A DNA stretch of 64,000 bases from contig OY728120.1 of NCBI GenBank assembly GCA_963277665.1, forward strand, positions 428,364,138-428,428,137, in the 5' to 3' direction. This document shows, in pieces, positions 24,211 to 36,051 of this stretch. A model generated the notes under the pieces. That model was not told the origin of the DNA. It saw only the letters and a list, made by a program, of their open reading frames with translations, and ran no database searches. The position numbers were made by a program, and so were the translations under genes. The DNA comes from Viscum album. Lineage: Eukaryota > Streptophyta > Magnoliopsida > Santalales > Viscaceae. Position 1 is the stretch's first letter, and every line of letters begins with the position of its first letter.

Positions 24211-25041
24211 ACTATAACATCCCGTCTTCTTATAACATAAACTTTCATTACATTACACAAAACTGAGGATCTTTAAGGTCTAGTGTCTTGGAAACCAGGA
24301 AAAAAATACATGAAAGCAACATAAATCATTCTTCTTAAACACTTTAAAGGCTTATCCTTAAGTTCATCCTAGGTTCATTACTGCATCTCATAACCTGGGG
24401 ACATACATCAGAAGAAAGGGTGAGCAGAAGGCCCAGTAAGGGAAACAAGAGGAACATTTTACATGTGAACTTGATATACTTCAATAAGGACATGAAAAGA
24501 ACTTTAAGGCGTGAGAAAGAAATCATGAGGCATTTCATAATAAAAATAACATTTTTCCATAACTTGAAGATGTGGCTACATCATTTAACATAGACCATCA
24601 TGAACATATTACCAAGGTCCATCCCCAAGGTGTCATTTGAAAATTACCAAGGTTATTCACCAAGGTATCGTGAAAATTGTAATCTCTAGTGGTTACATCC
24701 TTACCCAATGCATTGGAGCGCTATCAGGGAGCACCCTTAAATTTGCCTTTATTATCATGTGAGCCACATATATCATCATCAAACATTTCATAAATAACCC
24801 ATATAGCATAAAATAATGGGTTTCATTTCATAATCATAACGTTTTAAAAACTGCTTTAGAGACATGATCTTTATGTCACTTTAAACCCACAAAAGGGGAG
24901 AGCGGGTTTTATGTATGTAAATCCCATAATTTAAAATAGAAAATTTTTTTATATATGTGAATACCCCTGTAGAAATAAGATCTTTGAGTATTCACTCTAT
25001 AACATAAAATAATTTTGAGAAAAGAGAGGCATTTTGAGACG

Positions 25042-25836
25042 AAAATTCTGCAGCATAACGGCTATGTTACAAGGTTTTAGAAAACTTTGAAAAGAGAGGG
25101 AACATGAGTCGAACAATCATAATTTACCTATAAAACAGTAGAGGGACATAATAAGAAGGATATATGGACATGGTGATGCAATTTCAAGGACATACCATTT
25201 GAAATGAAAAACATGGAAGGAAGACAAAAATTTGATTTCTCTTATGAAAATTCGGCAGCCTAACAACGTCACTTAAACTTCAACAAAAATGAATTGAAAA
25301 GATCAAATAGGGTCTCTCATCATATGATCATAAGAGATCAGTATGATAGATATAGAGATCATACCCCAACATAATAAAAAGGAACTTTCAAGACTTGACA
25401 TAGAATTAGAACTTTGAAAAGGAGAAGGGTGAAAGAATCCCTTAAAAATTCGGCAGCCTAACGGCGCCACTTAAAACATCAAAATACTGATTTGAAGAGA
25501 TAAAATGGGGTCTCTCATCATATGAACATAAGATTACAGTATGATAGATATAGAGATCATACCCCAACATAACAAAAAGGAACTTGAATGAATTGACATG
25601 AAAGTAGAACTTCAAAACAAGAAGGGTGAAGAACCACTTAAAAATTCGGCAGCCTAACGGCGCCACTTAAAACGTCAAAATACTGAATTGAAGATATGAA
25701 ATGGGGTCTCTCATCATATGATCATGAAAAGTTCAGTAAGATGATTATAAAAGAACATACTCCAACATAAGAACATGGATCATAAAAGGAATGACATAAA
25801 AGAAATTACTTGAAAAGAAAGAGAGAGGTCGGATCC
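25042..25836 (-). repeat. Four ~200-bp tandem units in F 5' LTR
   Basis: Same array as at 20156, offset by exactly 4886; unit starts at 25042, 25247, 25445 and 25641. It lies downstream of the TATA box on the element strand, so it would be transcribed as part of R/U5. Confidence 0.88.
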
Positions 25837-25980
25837 CTTACCTTAAAACATAACTCTTAAAACTCAAAGATTGGGACCTTGAGGGCTTGGGGGCACCATG
25901 GGAGGACTCCTTGGGAGGTAATGAGACCATAACTTCGTTGGGGGAGAGTGGGGAGTCGAATGGATGAGAGGATGGCTTGG

Positions 25981-25988
25981 TATTTATA
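25981..25988 (-). promoter_or_regulatory. TATA box, F 5' LTR (presumed promoter)
   Basis: Minus strand TATAAATA, 1443 bases into the 5' LTR. Conservation in both LTRs and in the analogous place of element B's LTR supports a promoter role. Transcription would start about 30 bases further on, near 25950. Confidence 0.65.
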
Positions 25989-26925
25989 GGGAAAGTGAGG
26001 GGACAAGGCATTAATGGCAAAGGGACACCTCATTAGTGGTTTTGGCAAAACCATGGGCTTGCCCATGGTATTTGCCCATGGTATTGGCCACTTGGGACAC
26101 CTCATACCTTATCTCACTATTCATAATTCGAACATATTGATTACAAACTTAATACATCATTTAATGATGTCATTAAACACCCATAACTTAAAAACTGTAT
26201 TTTCACTATTCATCGAAAATTCAACTTTCTCAGAATAATCCCAAAATTTCACCTTAACCAAATATCAATGCTCTGATTAAAAATATGAACTCCATTTTAT
26301 AAAAATAATTTTCTAAATATTTTTAATTTAATTTCTAAATAAAAACAGTATTCACCGAAAATTCATTTTTTTCAGAAAAAACCCCAAAAATTACCATAGC
26401 ATAATATCGGTGCTCTGAGTTCAAAAATGAAATACGTTTTATAAAAATAATTATCTAAATATTTTTAATTAAATTTTTAATAAAAAAACACTATTCACCC
26501 GAAAAAACTAATACTTGAATAATAATTTATGAAACCGTTATTTAACCATTTTATTGAATCACATTACTTAATCAAGGTGCCTAGATTATATTAATACTTT
26601 TTTTAAGTGAGATTACTAATCCATTTGGACACATTACTAATCCTAATCATAAAATCACTATTCATAATTTACTATTCATCAAAAATTAAGTTGATCTTAT
26701 TGGACTCTAAATTTCGTACTGAACTTAATTGTAGAAGACCATTTTTCGAAAATCATTACACATTTTTAATTATTTAATGTTTACACAACCATTTTAAAAA
26801 AATCCTTTTTCTAAAATTCATCAAAAATATGCATACTATATTTATCCGGTCATTTGAAAATTCATAAAATTCATCATAAGAAGAAATCCCAATTTTTATT
26901 TAAAACAAAGGATTACACAAGGCAG

Positions 26926-27195
26926 TTACGGTCTCCTTACATAGCCCCTTATCACACCAGCATAAGACCTAAGTGTAAGGTGTGCTAAGGTGAGAGAATC
27001 TGAGGGAGGCTCGGCCAACATCGCACGAGTAGTAATTTCTATCAGTTTGAACTTCTCGCGAAGGCGATCCCGTTCTAGCTTCACACGATGAAGTTCAGCT
27101 TGGGTTTGGTCCAGAGAAAAGCCCAGTGGTGCTACCTCCTTTCCAAGTTCTGTTAGATGGGCTTCGATCGGTCCAAGACTACTGGGTGAGGCCAT
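26926..27195 (-). CDS. 89-residue U3 reading frame in F 5' LTR, hypothetical
   Basis: Same frame as 22040-22309; ATG at 27195. Four nucleotide differences separate the copies and all four change the residue (Lys/Glu, Ala/Ser, Asp/Ala and Val/Ala), which gives no sign of purifying selection since insertion. It starts 236 bases after the LTR start. Function unknown. Confidence 0.4.
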   Translation of the reverse strand: MASPSSLGPIEAHLTELGKEVAPLGFSLDQTQAELHRVKLERDRLREKFKLIEITTRAMLAEPPSDSLTLAHLTLRSYAGVIRGYVRRP

Positions 27196-27431
27196 CGAAT
27201 CTTCTTTCTATATTAATTAACCAAGATTACTTGTATTTAGAGACAATAATCAAAACGTTTAGTTTCCAACGGTCATATTGGCCAATGGTCATATAACAGT
27301 CAAAAACCAATGCTATCATTTTAATTATACTCATGTTATCAAATGAAACATTTTTGTTGAGTATAAAAAATAAAATAAAATAACACATAAAATTAGGAAA
27401 CAATATTTATTCAAAATTTCGGGTCGTTACA

Positions 27432-27436
27432 AGCTT
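27432..27436. other. Target-site duplication AGCTT of element F (right)
   Basis: Immediately follows the LTR end TTACA and precedes the resumed B LTR sequence CATATTATCCC. Confidence 0.93.
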
Positions 27437-28158
27437 CATATTATCCCTTGTGTTCTCCTTAGTATATGTTGTCACTTGAGGATATACATCCAAATGGATG
27501 ATCTAAAATACTAGTATAAGGATATATAATAACATGAAACATTATAGAATGGGGGAGCAAAGTCTTAACATCATAATCATGAGAGATAGCATTAAATAAT
27601 GGCATAGAATGTTGTAATGCATAAAAATGAAACATCATGTCTTAATGATAAATTTGACACTTTGAAAAATTCCTTAAGGTCTTATAAAATTATTTTAAAA
27701 GCATAAGACATAATAATATTAATTCATGATTACATTTCATGAAAATATATTTTTTGTTTAAATTAATAAATTATTTATAAAAATATAATTAAATATTGAT
27801 GACTTTTAAAAATACCAACTCATAATTAATTATTATTAAAATATTTACATACTTATACTATGAGATAATTATATCATATTTCACTTATCAAATGCTAAAA
27901 TTTTATTTTTACTTTAATGGGTGAGGTTACCAGTCAGTTAGCGGGTTTACTATTCATAAGGGTTATATTCTTAGTCCTAAGGTCAAGTTACTATTTCATC
28001 AGTATAGGTTCCTTAACTTCTAGAAATATATCTTATTTCATTAGTTAATCATTTATAAAGATTTTATCATGGTATATAAGGTATTTTATGTGGTTTATAC
28101 TATATAAAATTACTATAAGAAGGGATAAATTCTATTGATGAATGTTTGGGTCGTTAAA
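27437..28158 (-). repeat. Element B 3' LTR, proximal part, with a ~1.8-kb internal deletion
   Basis: Resumes exactly where the LTR was broken: CATATTATCCC here versus CTTATTGTCCC after 33082 in the partner. It then follows the 5' LTR to the CATCATGTCTT region near 27640 and jumps to sequence matching about 59100-59525. The stretch matching 57190-59100 of the partner is missing. The terminus is mutated, ending TTAAA where the partner has TTACA. Confidence 0.82.
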
Positions 28159-28173
28159 TTCATCCCCCTTTTG
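28159..28173 (-). other. Element B polypurine tract
   Basis: On the minus strand AAAAGGGGGATGAA adjoins the (mutated) LTR start TTTAACGACCC. It marks the border between the interior and the 3' LTR. Confidence 0.8.
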
Positions 28174-29460
28174 AAATTTCACCCTCAAATTTTTGTTTTA
28201 CATAAACATGTGTGGGTACTTCTCCTTCATCACCTCATTGGGTTCCCAAGATTCTTATTCATGTTTATCATTCCTCCACAACATATTGAAAAGGTGGGTT
28301 GTATTTTTGTTTCGACCCTTATATATCTGATCCTGAATCATCACTGGATTCTTCTCATATGAGAGATCATCTTTTAGTTTTACCACCTCTATGTTCAGTG
28401 CATGTGAGGGATCTGGTATATACTTCATTAGGAGTGATACATGAAACATGTCATGAACTTGAGAAATATTCAATGGGTGTTAAAGCCAATAATCCATGTT
28501 TCTTACACAATCAATGATCTCAAAGGGTCCAATATACATTGGGCTTAGCTGCCCATTCAATTCAAACTGCATGACCCTCTTCTATGGTGATATTTTAAGG
28601 AAGACTTTATCTCCAATGTTGAACTCAAAGTACATTAAGTGGTTTTTAGCATAACTCTTTTATTGACTATGAGTAGATTTGATATGTTTCTGGAAGGCAT
28701 GGACCTTATCTTTCATATCTTGCAAAAGATCAGGTCCAAGTAGATTTCATTCACCCACATCATCCCAACATGTTGGAGTTCTACATCGCTTTCCATATAG
28801 ATCTTCATATGGAGCCATCTGAATATTCAAGTGGAATCTATTATTATAAGATAACTCAAACAATGTGAGATACTGACCCCATCCTCCTTTTAATTATAAT
28901 GAGTAGGATCATAGCATATATTCGAGTTTCAAAATAGTATTTTTAGATTGTCCATCAGTTTAGAGGTTATAGGTCATGTTGAAATTTAATTCAGTACTCA
29001 AAACACATTAAAGACTCCTATATAAATTTGATGTGAACCTAAGATCATGATCATTAACAATCAAGAGTGTATCCCCATATAATCTAACCACTTTCTTCGC
29101 AAATATCACTGTAAGTTGTTCAAGTGAGAGATATTCCATAATAGAGATAAAGTGGGAAGTCTTGGTGAGTTGGTCCACCACAACCCATATCTCTTTATTT
29201 CGATCAGATGTTTTTAGGATAACTGTTAAAAAATCCAGAGTGAAATATTCCCATTTCCACATGGGTATAGGTATTGGTTGCATCATCCCTTTGTACTTCT
29301 ATCACCTGACTTTAACTTAGTGACCTATCAAATTCCTTGAGATATATTCTGAAATCTCTTTCTTAATTTTATCCCATCATATGTTCTCTCAAAGGTCGTG
29401 ATAAATCTTAGTGATACAAAGATGGATAAATAATGTTGATCTATGTGTATTATCCAATAT
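28174..29460 (-). pseudogene. Element B integrase with chromodomain-like tail
   Basis: Order on the minus strand: decayed zinc-binding region with YHDL and EISEYISRN near 29330-29400; core start PIPIPMWKWEYFTLDFLT and WVVVDQLTKTSHF at 29008-29286 with the first Asp kept; IVNDHDLRFTS with the second Asp; then a GQS block near 28960. The C-terminal HDMFHVSLLMKYIPDPSHA at about 28380-28470 is followed by chromodomain-like VMIQDQ...MLWRND to 28255. Stops fall between blocks (for example after 29008). The family inserts cDNA; the chromodomain is thought to steer integration toward heterochromatin. Confidence 0.85.
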
Positions 29461-29679
29461 CCCCTTCTATATCCTAGGTTATCAAGGAATAGAAATCCTT
29501 GTTCCAAACTGAATCACACCATAATCATTGATATGGAACTCTTTCAACTTCCCTCACTTTACAGCATTCACCTTCTTTTGCAACTCTGGATTATCTCTTT
29601 CTGCCTCCTTAATCCTATCTTAGATAGATGGTTGAAAAATAATTTGGTCAAGGTAGTATGTGTTCCCTTCTATTAGGAT

Positions 29680-30160
29680 TTCCAAATCCATCCTTTAAAT
29701 ATCCATGAAGATAGGGTCGTTCTCCATCCACAATGTTGATAGAGTAGCAGGTTCTTTTCTGCTTAGAGAATCATCAACCTTGGTTTTCTTTCCAAGGTGA
29801 TAGTGAAGAGAAAAATCACATTATTTTATTAGCTCTAACCATCAAATTTGATCCATGTTAAACTCATTTTGTGTGAATATATAGTGTAGGCTCTTGTGAT
29901 CAGTATATATGTCACACTTCTCAACATAGTGGTAGGGCCTCTAGCTTTTATGGGAAAAAATCATAGATGGTACCTCTAGATCATTCATCAGGTAGTTCTA
30001 ATCATGGATATTCATTTTTCATGGGGAATACCCCATCCCATTATCATTTTACATGAGTAAAAAAACCAATCCTTTCTTATAATAATCACTCCATATCACA
30101 AAAAAATATCCAATTTTTGGTAATCTATATACAAGTGCAGTGATCATCCTTCTCTTTTGC
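29680..30160 (-). pseudogene. Element B RNase H remnant
   Basis: Minus-strand fragments SDYYKKGLVFLLM, YVEKCDIYTDHKSLHYIFTQ, WWLELIK and CDFSLHYHLGKKTKVDDSLSRK appear in the order expected for gypsy RNase H (the TDHKSL and VxDxLSRK hallmarks). In life it would degrade the RNA of the RNA-DNA hybrid. Interrupted by stops. It lies between RT and integrase. Confidence 0.82.
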
Positions 30161-31030
30161 TCATTTAATTATTCATAACATTATTCCGTCCATGCATACA
30201 TTACCCCTTTCCTTGTTAACACAATTAGTGGGCCTGGAACTCATGAGAAATTTCTAATAAAATTTCAGTAGTACCCAGCTATGCTAATAAAACTATGTAT
30301 TTATGTGACGGTAGAGGGTCTGGGCCATTCCATAATTGCCTTTGCTTTTGAAAGGTCTATAGAAATTCTGTCACTTGTGATCACATTTACCTAGAATGTG
30401 ACTTTTTGTATCCCAAAGGTGCACTTGATTAACTTAGAATATAACATCTCTTTCCTAAATGTCACCAATATTAGCATTAAATGTTCATCATGTTCCTCTT
30501 TACTCTTATATTATATTAGAATGTCAGAAATAAACAAGAGAAAATATTTATCAAGGTGTTTTCTAATGACTCTATTCATTAAATTCATGAAGATTATAGA
30601 GGTATTAGTAAGGCTGAAGGGAATCACTAGAAACTCATAGTGCTCATACCTTGTATGAAAGGATATATTCTGAATATCTTCCTTCTTCACTATAAGTTAA
30701 TGATACCTAGAAGGAAGACCCACCTTTGAGAAGTATTGAGCTCCTAGAAACTAATCAAAAAAGTAATCAATCCTTGGAATAGGATACTTCTTATTTATGT
30801 TCATCATGTTGAGTTCCTAATAATCAATACACAACTGCATTGAACCATCCTTCTTTTTTCAAAAGATCACTGGCTCACCCCATGGTGATGCACAAGGGCT
30901 TATGAACCCCTTGTTCAAATGATCATGCAATTACTTCTTCAACTCCTCCTGATCAATAGGATCCATCCTATAGGGACACATTGACATAGGAGTAGCTCTA
31001 GGTATGAGTTATATTGAGAACTATACCTCA
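30161..31030 (-). pseudogene. Element B reverse transcriptase remnant
   Basis: The minus strand shows DQEELKK, GFISPCASPWGEPVIF, KKDGSMQLCIDY.ELN, KYPIPRID, FHTRYEHYEFLVIPFSLTN, then FISDILI at 30516-30540, and later TSDRISIDLSKAKAIMEWPRP. These are the canonical gypsy RT blocks in order. The first catalytic Asp of the xxDD motif is Ser, and stops replace Arg or Trp at several places, so it is inactive. Confidence 0.88.
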
Positions 31031-31089
31031 CTATCTGGGGGTAGTCCGAGTAACTTTTTGGGGAAAACATCATTTGTATTCCCTCTTGA

Positions 31090-31600
31090 TGGTAATTTCC
31101 CATTGGTGGATAAATTAGTTTGACTCAACCATTTGAGAGAGGTATACTTCTTTACAGGGAATCAACCCCCATACCATTGAAGGTTTTTTCAAATAAGATT
31201 CATGACATTTCATGAATTTATAGAGGAGAATGGTGTGATTCATAATAAAAAGTTATATTTCCTTATATTGAGAGTATATATGTGCTCAATAAAATGAGAT
31301 CCAATCCATTCCTATTATAGCATTGTATTCCACCAACATGATTATCCCGATATTCACTGGAAGAATCTTCCCATATACTCTAATAGGAATAGACTCCAAC
31401 ATGTTGGTTGAAATTATTGAACCAATTGGTGTTTTTATAGATTTATCTTCTTCATGGTTTTGAGGATCCGATTAAATAGTTTTAGAAAACAATTCATGAT
31501 ATAATTTATTGTGTAGAATGAGAATGAAAAAGACTTTTTCAATTTGTGAGTGAATAGGAAGTGTACCTTGTATGAATTCATTTTCGTTCAACACATGTGT
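31090..31600 (-). pseudogene. Element B aspartic protease remnant
   Basis: Minus-strand GTLPIHSQIEKVFFILI (31560-31510) aligns with the lead-in to the DSGATHSF site, but the Asp-Ser-Gly itself has decayed to LHN. After a stop come RVYGKILPVNIG and YNAIIGMDWIS near 31290-31350, the conserved C-terminal block (VILGMDWL) of gypsy proteases. Inactive. Confidence 0.78.
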
Positions 31601-32700
31601 AGTAGTGATATCATAAGCCTTACCTTTCTCCTTTGGCTTTGGGGGATGATGAAGTTTATTACCCTCAAGGACTCGAGGTTTAGTGCATTGTTTTGCATAG
31701 TGCCCTTGCTGTCCAGTGTTATAGCATTGGACCATGGGTGGTTCTATCTATTAATTTTCCACATTCTCTCTCATTCTCATTTATTTTTATTATTAATGAG
31801 CTTGGTAGCCTTATCTCCCAAACATGAAGCATTTACACATACCTTTGAAGCAGTTACTCGATTTTTTTTCCCACATTTTTTACATGTGGGTGGTTGAGTT
31901 TTCATTCCACCTTTATCATTAAATACTCTAGTATGAAACTTTATCTTTTGTTTCCTATCACCATAGCCATGATACCAATCTCCAAAATACATATCTACTT
32001 TGATATAACATTGAAAAACTTCATCATAACTCCTAAAGTCTCTAATTTTAAGATCCTTTACATTTTGTGGTTTTAATCCACTAATGAATCTATAAATTTT
32101 TCTATCATTATTAATAACAAAATCCAAAGCGTACTTTGAATTCCTTGTAAAATTTATTTATGGTCTGTAAAAGATTCTCCATACTTTTTCTTAATCTCTA
32201 TAAATTATATCTCTATATTTTTATGATGATTTCAATGGATATAGTTATTATGGAACCTTATCTTATTGTTTTTACACTGGATCTCTTCAATTTTGTCCCT
32301 ATGCATGGTGTTCTTAATCAAAGCCCACGATTGATCAGCCTCTCCATCTAGACAATAAATAGAAATATTCACCTTCTCTATCTAATAATTGTGAAGAACA
32401 TAAATGATATTCTCTATTGAGTTGACCCACTATTCCACAACTAGTGGATCATAAGATCCAATAAACGTCAGTGTTCATTGCATCTTAAAAGAATCAATAG
32501 CCAGTTTCTATCTATTTGGTGAAGGTGGATGTTCAAAATTATTCAAGATATTGTTAATAACCAATGAAAATTGTGTAGGTTTCTCAATGAAAATTTCAAC
32601 TCTACCTCCCAAAGCATTGGGCATGTCATTCGTTCAATCGGTAAATTTTCCCTCACATGGGTTTTTAGACTAGTTTCTTTTGTTCACACCATTTTATAAA
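31601..32700 (-). pseudogene. Element B gag remnant
   Basis: The minus strand contains YRFISGLKPQNVKDLKIRDF and SYDEVFQCYIKVDMYFG (32127-31950), which fit the retrotransposon gag block (FxxGLxPxI...). A first Cys-rich stretch CKKCGKKN lies near 31880. A zinc knuckle CYNTGQQGHYAKQC at about 31693-31735 has its second Cys changed to Thr. The N-terminal part up to 32700 is unreadable because of stops. Gag would form the virus-like particle around the element RNA. Confidence 0.78.
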
Positions 32701-32899
32701 ATAGAAAAGGTTTAAAGAAAACATAAATAAGTAATTCATGAATAAATATTTTAATAAATTGTAGAGTTAAAACTAATATAATATCTTTTGAGATACTTAT
32801 TTTTATAAAATCATCTTGCGTGCTTACTTATACATAGTCTTATCCTAAAATTTTTCTCAAAGGTCCTCTAATCCTAATTCCCAAATTAACTATACCATT

Positions 32900-32911
32900 C
32901 CTCTGATACCA
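32900..32911 (-). other. Element B primer-binding site (initiator tRNA-Met)
   Basis: Minus strand TGGTATCAGAGG, two bases from the LTR end at 32914; it matches 11 of 12 bases of the usual initiator tRNA-Met complement TGGTATCAGAGC. It fixes the element as minus-strand with its 5' LTR on the right. Confidence 0.9.
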
Positions 32912-32913
32912 AC

Positions 32914-33213
32914 TATAGTGACCCTATTTTTTCTTACATTACCATTTCATCATTTTAACAACATAAAAAAATAACACAAAGTGGATCCAAAGGTTTAGTG
33001 TCTTGGGAAAAGTAGAAATGTACACAACTTTTACAACATAAAACATAAAAAATTATTTAATTACTTCTTCTATAGCTTCTTATTGTCCCATGTATTCTCC
33101 TTATAACTTGTAGTCACCTGAGGATATACATAAAAATGAGGGGAGATAAATCCCAGTAATAGGATATATAAGAACCTGAAACAATATAATATGGGGTGAG
33201 TATAGTCATAACA
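32914..33213 (-). repeat. Element B 5' LTR, PBS-proximal part (interrupted by C)
   Basis: Begins TATAGTGACCC beside the PBS and ends with the target site TAACA (33209-33213) of element C. The partner LTR near 27562 reads GTCTTAACATCATAATC, so the break point is exact. Confidence 0.88.
33209..33213. other. Target-site duplication TAACA of element C (left)
   Basis: Matches 57110-57114. The uninterrupted site in B's other LTR reads CTTAACATCATAATC near 27567. Confidence 0.88.
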
Positions 33214-34553
33214 TTTTGGACCACTTTTAGTATAAGTTGTATTTGTTGTCAAAAGTTGTCAATAATGGTCAAAATGAAGAACGAACTCCAATGTGATTGG
33301 AGATAGGTTGAAGTGATGATTCATGGAGAATTGTTACGGATTCATAGCATTAGAATCCATGCTTAGGAAATTATCCATTTTGATCAAATCAGACGATTGT
33401 TGCACTGATCTTATGTTCTAAATACATGTACCAAAGGTGATGCATTGTCTACAACATTGAAGTGTCATCTATTTAGGATGATTGAAGATATTTTTAATTC
33501 TTATTCCAAAAAGAATAAAAGAGAAGATAAAGAGGCTTGGGGTTCTAAAGGTGTCCATGGATGATTTTTGGTTGAAGGTATCCATGAATCCTATACATGG
33601 GAAGTATTTTTTATGGGGATTACATAACCAAATTGGGCCAACCCTCAAGAAATCGTAGGATAGCTCTACCCCAGTATATGTGGGACTGAAGTTCAATCAT
33701 GCTGAAGGAACCAGCCCTGTCCAAGCCTAAATGTGGCATGGTTTGGGGATAGTCACGCCTATATGAAGGGTTGTGTATTGGAATTCATGAGCACATGGGG
33801 GCTAACCAGTGCATAGGGTGGCTCTAGAGCAAGCCCACAGAACATGGTATGAGGCAGTAGCATGGATATGGGAGGAGAATTCTGAGAAAATGGTATATCA
33901 CCTTGATACTTAATCATTGGCTTCCTTGAATTTCCATTTCGATGTGGGATAATGTTTTTATTGAACTGAGTGATCTCAACCATTCATTTGATCCCATGTG
34001 ATATCTTGTCCACTCCCCTAATCCATAACTTCTCCATCTAATCTTTTTCATTCATTTCATCTACACCTCACACATTTGAACCATGACTATTTGATGCTCC
34101 CATGGAATTTGAAGAAGTCGCGCTGTCATCTTCAATCTCCATCATCTGACACCGTCGCTGCATCAAATAGATCTGATGAAGAACCATGTCCCAACCACCA
34201 GGGATGATCATTTTGAAATTGTGAAGATCATAGGATAATAACGTGATTGTGTATGCAAAATATGTTATTCATGCATGCAATATCTCAATGAAGAAGGCTA
34301 GTCCAAGGAAAAAATATTCTTCCAAGACCCATGGATAATTTGAGAATGGATTTAAAATGAGTTACATGAAATCATGAATACATGCACAAAGTGAATTTCT
34401 TTCTCATTTGAAAAGGAAACACTCCACAACTCTAAGCATATTTTTTACATGGGTTTGATGATTTAAAATAACCAATGATCTCAAGATTTCAATGCCCTGA
34501 TCTTATGGAATATCACATGGGGATTTCAACAAGGAAAGTATGTACTCCTCGTC

Positions 34554-34561
34554 TATAAAAA
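34554..34561 (+). promoter_or_regulatory. TATA box, element C 5' LTR
   Basis: TATAAAAA after CTCCTCGTC, 1340 bases into the LTR. The partner LTR has TATAAAA at 55434, 1353 bases in. Conservation between diverged LTRs supports it. Confidence 0.6.
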
Positions 34562-36051
34562 GAGATGTACCAAGACAAAAAGAAGTAGTTTCCATTCATT
34601 ATCTGGGAGTTCTTTTTCTCAAAATAGAGCTTATATATGTTTCCATTTCTTAAAAAGAAGGCATGGAGAACCTCAAACCATCAAGGCTTCACAAAGAATG
34701 TATTGTTCAGACCTTTGATAAGTAATTTTCACTCTCTATAGTTCTTTGAGAAGAATCATGCTCCAAAAAGAAAAGGGATATCACACCGCATCTACCTTGC
34801 CCTTGTGATGAACTGAGATCCATGAAACCTTTCTGGTTTGTGAAGATCTTCAATGATCTACAGGGTAGTTCTTTTGTCTTGCACTCCCACTATGATTTTC
34901 AATGATATACCTATGAACCATCCCCAGTTTTGTAAAGAATAAATGCACAAGGATACCCATGGAGCTCCCTACTCAAATGAAGAATAATACCCACAGGTTT
35001 GCACCATTAGTATGAATTGTTTATAAGGGTTCTTTTTTAAGGATATTTCAGAATGATTGGAGCTTGTGTGTGCATGCATTGAGCATTGCACTCATGTTAT
35101 TTATTTGAAGAAACCCAAGACCTCGTGTTTTCACAAACAAGAATAGTGAAGGTTGCTTGCATGATGCACATGGATTCAGGTGCATTAGATAATATAACCA
35201 AGTGTATGTGCATGAAAATTTAGAGAGAGAATAATATAAGGGAAATTAAATACATGGATGCACTTATTATTTGAATATATCCAATGCTATATGTCATTTC
35301 ACTTGTGAAGAAGAAATAATTAGAGAAGATTATATGCATGCTTGCATGCATATGTAAAAAGGTTATAAATTAGTTAAATAAAAATCAACTACCCCAAGAT
35401 TTTGTGAGAAAGATGAGTTTATACAAATGTCACATGAATGATATCATGCATATATAAAATGAAGAAAATAGAATATGGTGATTCTGATAATGCCATGTAA
35501 TATGATCTTCAATTCTCAAACAATCACAAATTATTTTATGATTCTATCCAAGAAAAAGGTGTTTTAGTTCATTCAGTAACTACACTAAACAGATAATAAA
35601 TAAGAAGAGGTTCTAGTGCAGTGGGTTGTTTCACTAAAGAAGAATAATGAATAGTTTTTTTAGTGAAATTTGTTTTGCACTAAACAAGAAGAAAGAAGAC
35701 TTAGAGATTTACATGTTTACTACTTTTCGAGTAACCAAGTGAAGAGAACCAAAGAAGATCAAGAGTATAACCAACCTATTGGATAAAGGAAGAATATTTT
35801 CCCCACATAAAGTATAAAGAACCATTAAGGAGGCTACAATTTGAACTAGGTCATCACCTGGTCATGAAGAGGGTTGTTTTCCTCCCCCATCCAAAGTGTT
35901 GGAACCAACACTAGCTAGAGAATTGTTTCCCTAGAAAACCCATTATAATAGTTACTACATTATAGAGGAGAATCCATGCACTGGTCATTCCCATGCATGG
36001 AACGAATGTAGATTCTATTTTTGAGTAGTGAACCTTGTAAAAATATCATTT

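Larger units (their letters stand above)
19327..27431 (-). mobile_element. Element F: large LTR retrotransposon derivative (LARD-type) without gag or pol
   Basis: Two LTRs of identical length (3219 bp) at 19327-22545 and 24213-27431 flank only 1667 bp of interior. The 5-bp TSD AGCTT occurs at 19322-19326 and 27432-27436. A PBS and a PPT sit in the correct places for minus orientation, with the 5' LTR on the right. The interior has no gag, protease, RT or integrase, so F must borrow proteins in trans. It shares the PBS, TG...TA termini, promoter style and a U3 block with element B, so a B-like Tekay element is the likely helper. Hand counts give 26 differences in about 1000 aligned LTR bases, making F the youngest element here. 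Confidence 0.92.
24213..27431 (-). repeat. Element F 5' LTR (3219 bp)
   Basis: Same termini and internal order as the 19327 copy. This copy abuts the PBS, so it is the promoter-bearing 5' LTR. Two of the three hand-counted segments differ by 3.4 percent (354 bp) and 2.7 percent (about 375 bp). Confidence 0.95.

Noticed and set aside
23908..24260. Overlapping frames on both strands in the F interior
   Set aside because: They cross the PBS and LTR edge and conflict with one another; no gag or pol motif.
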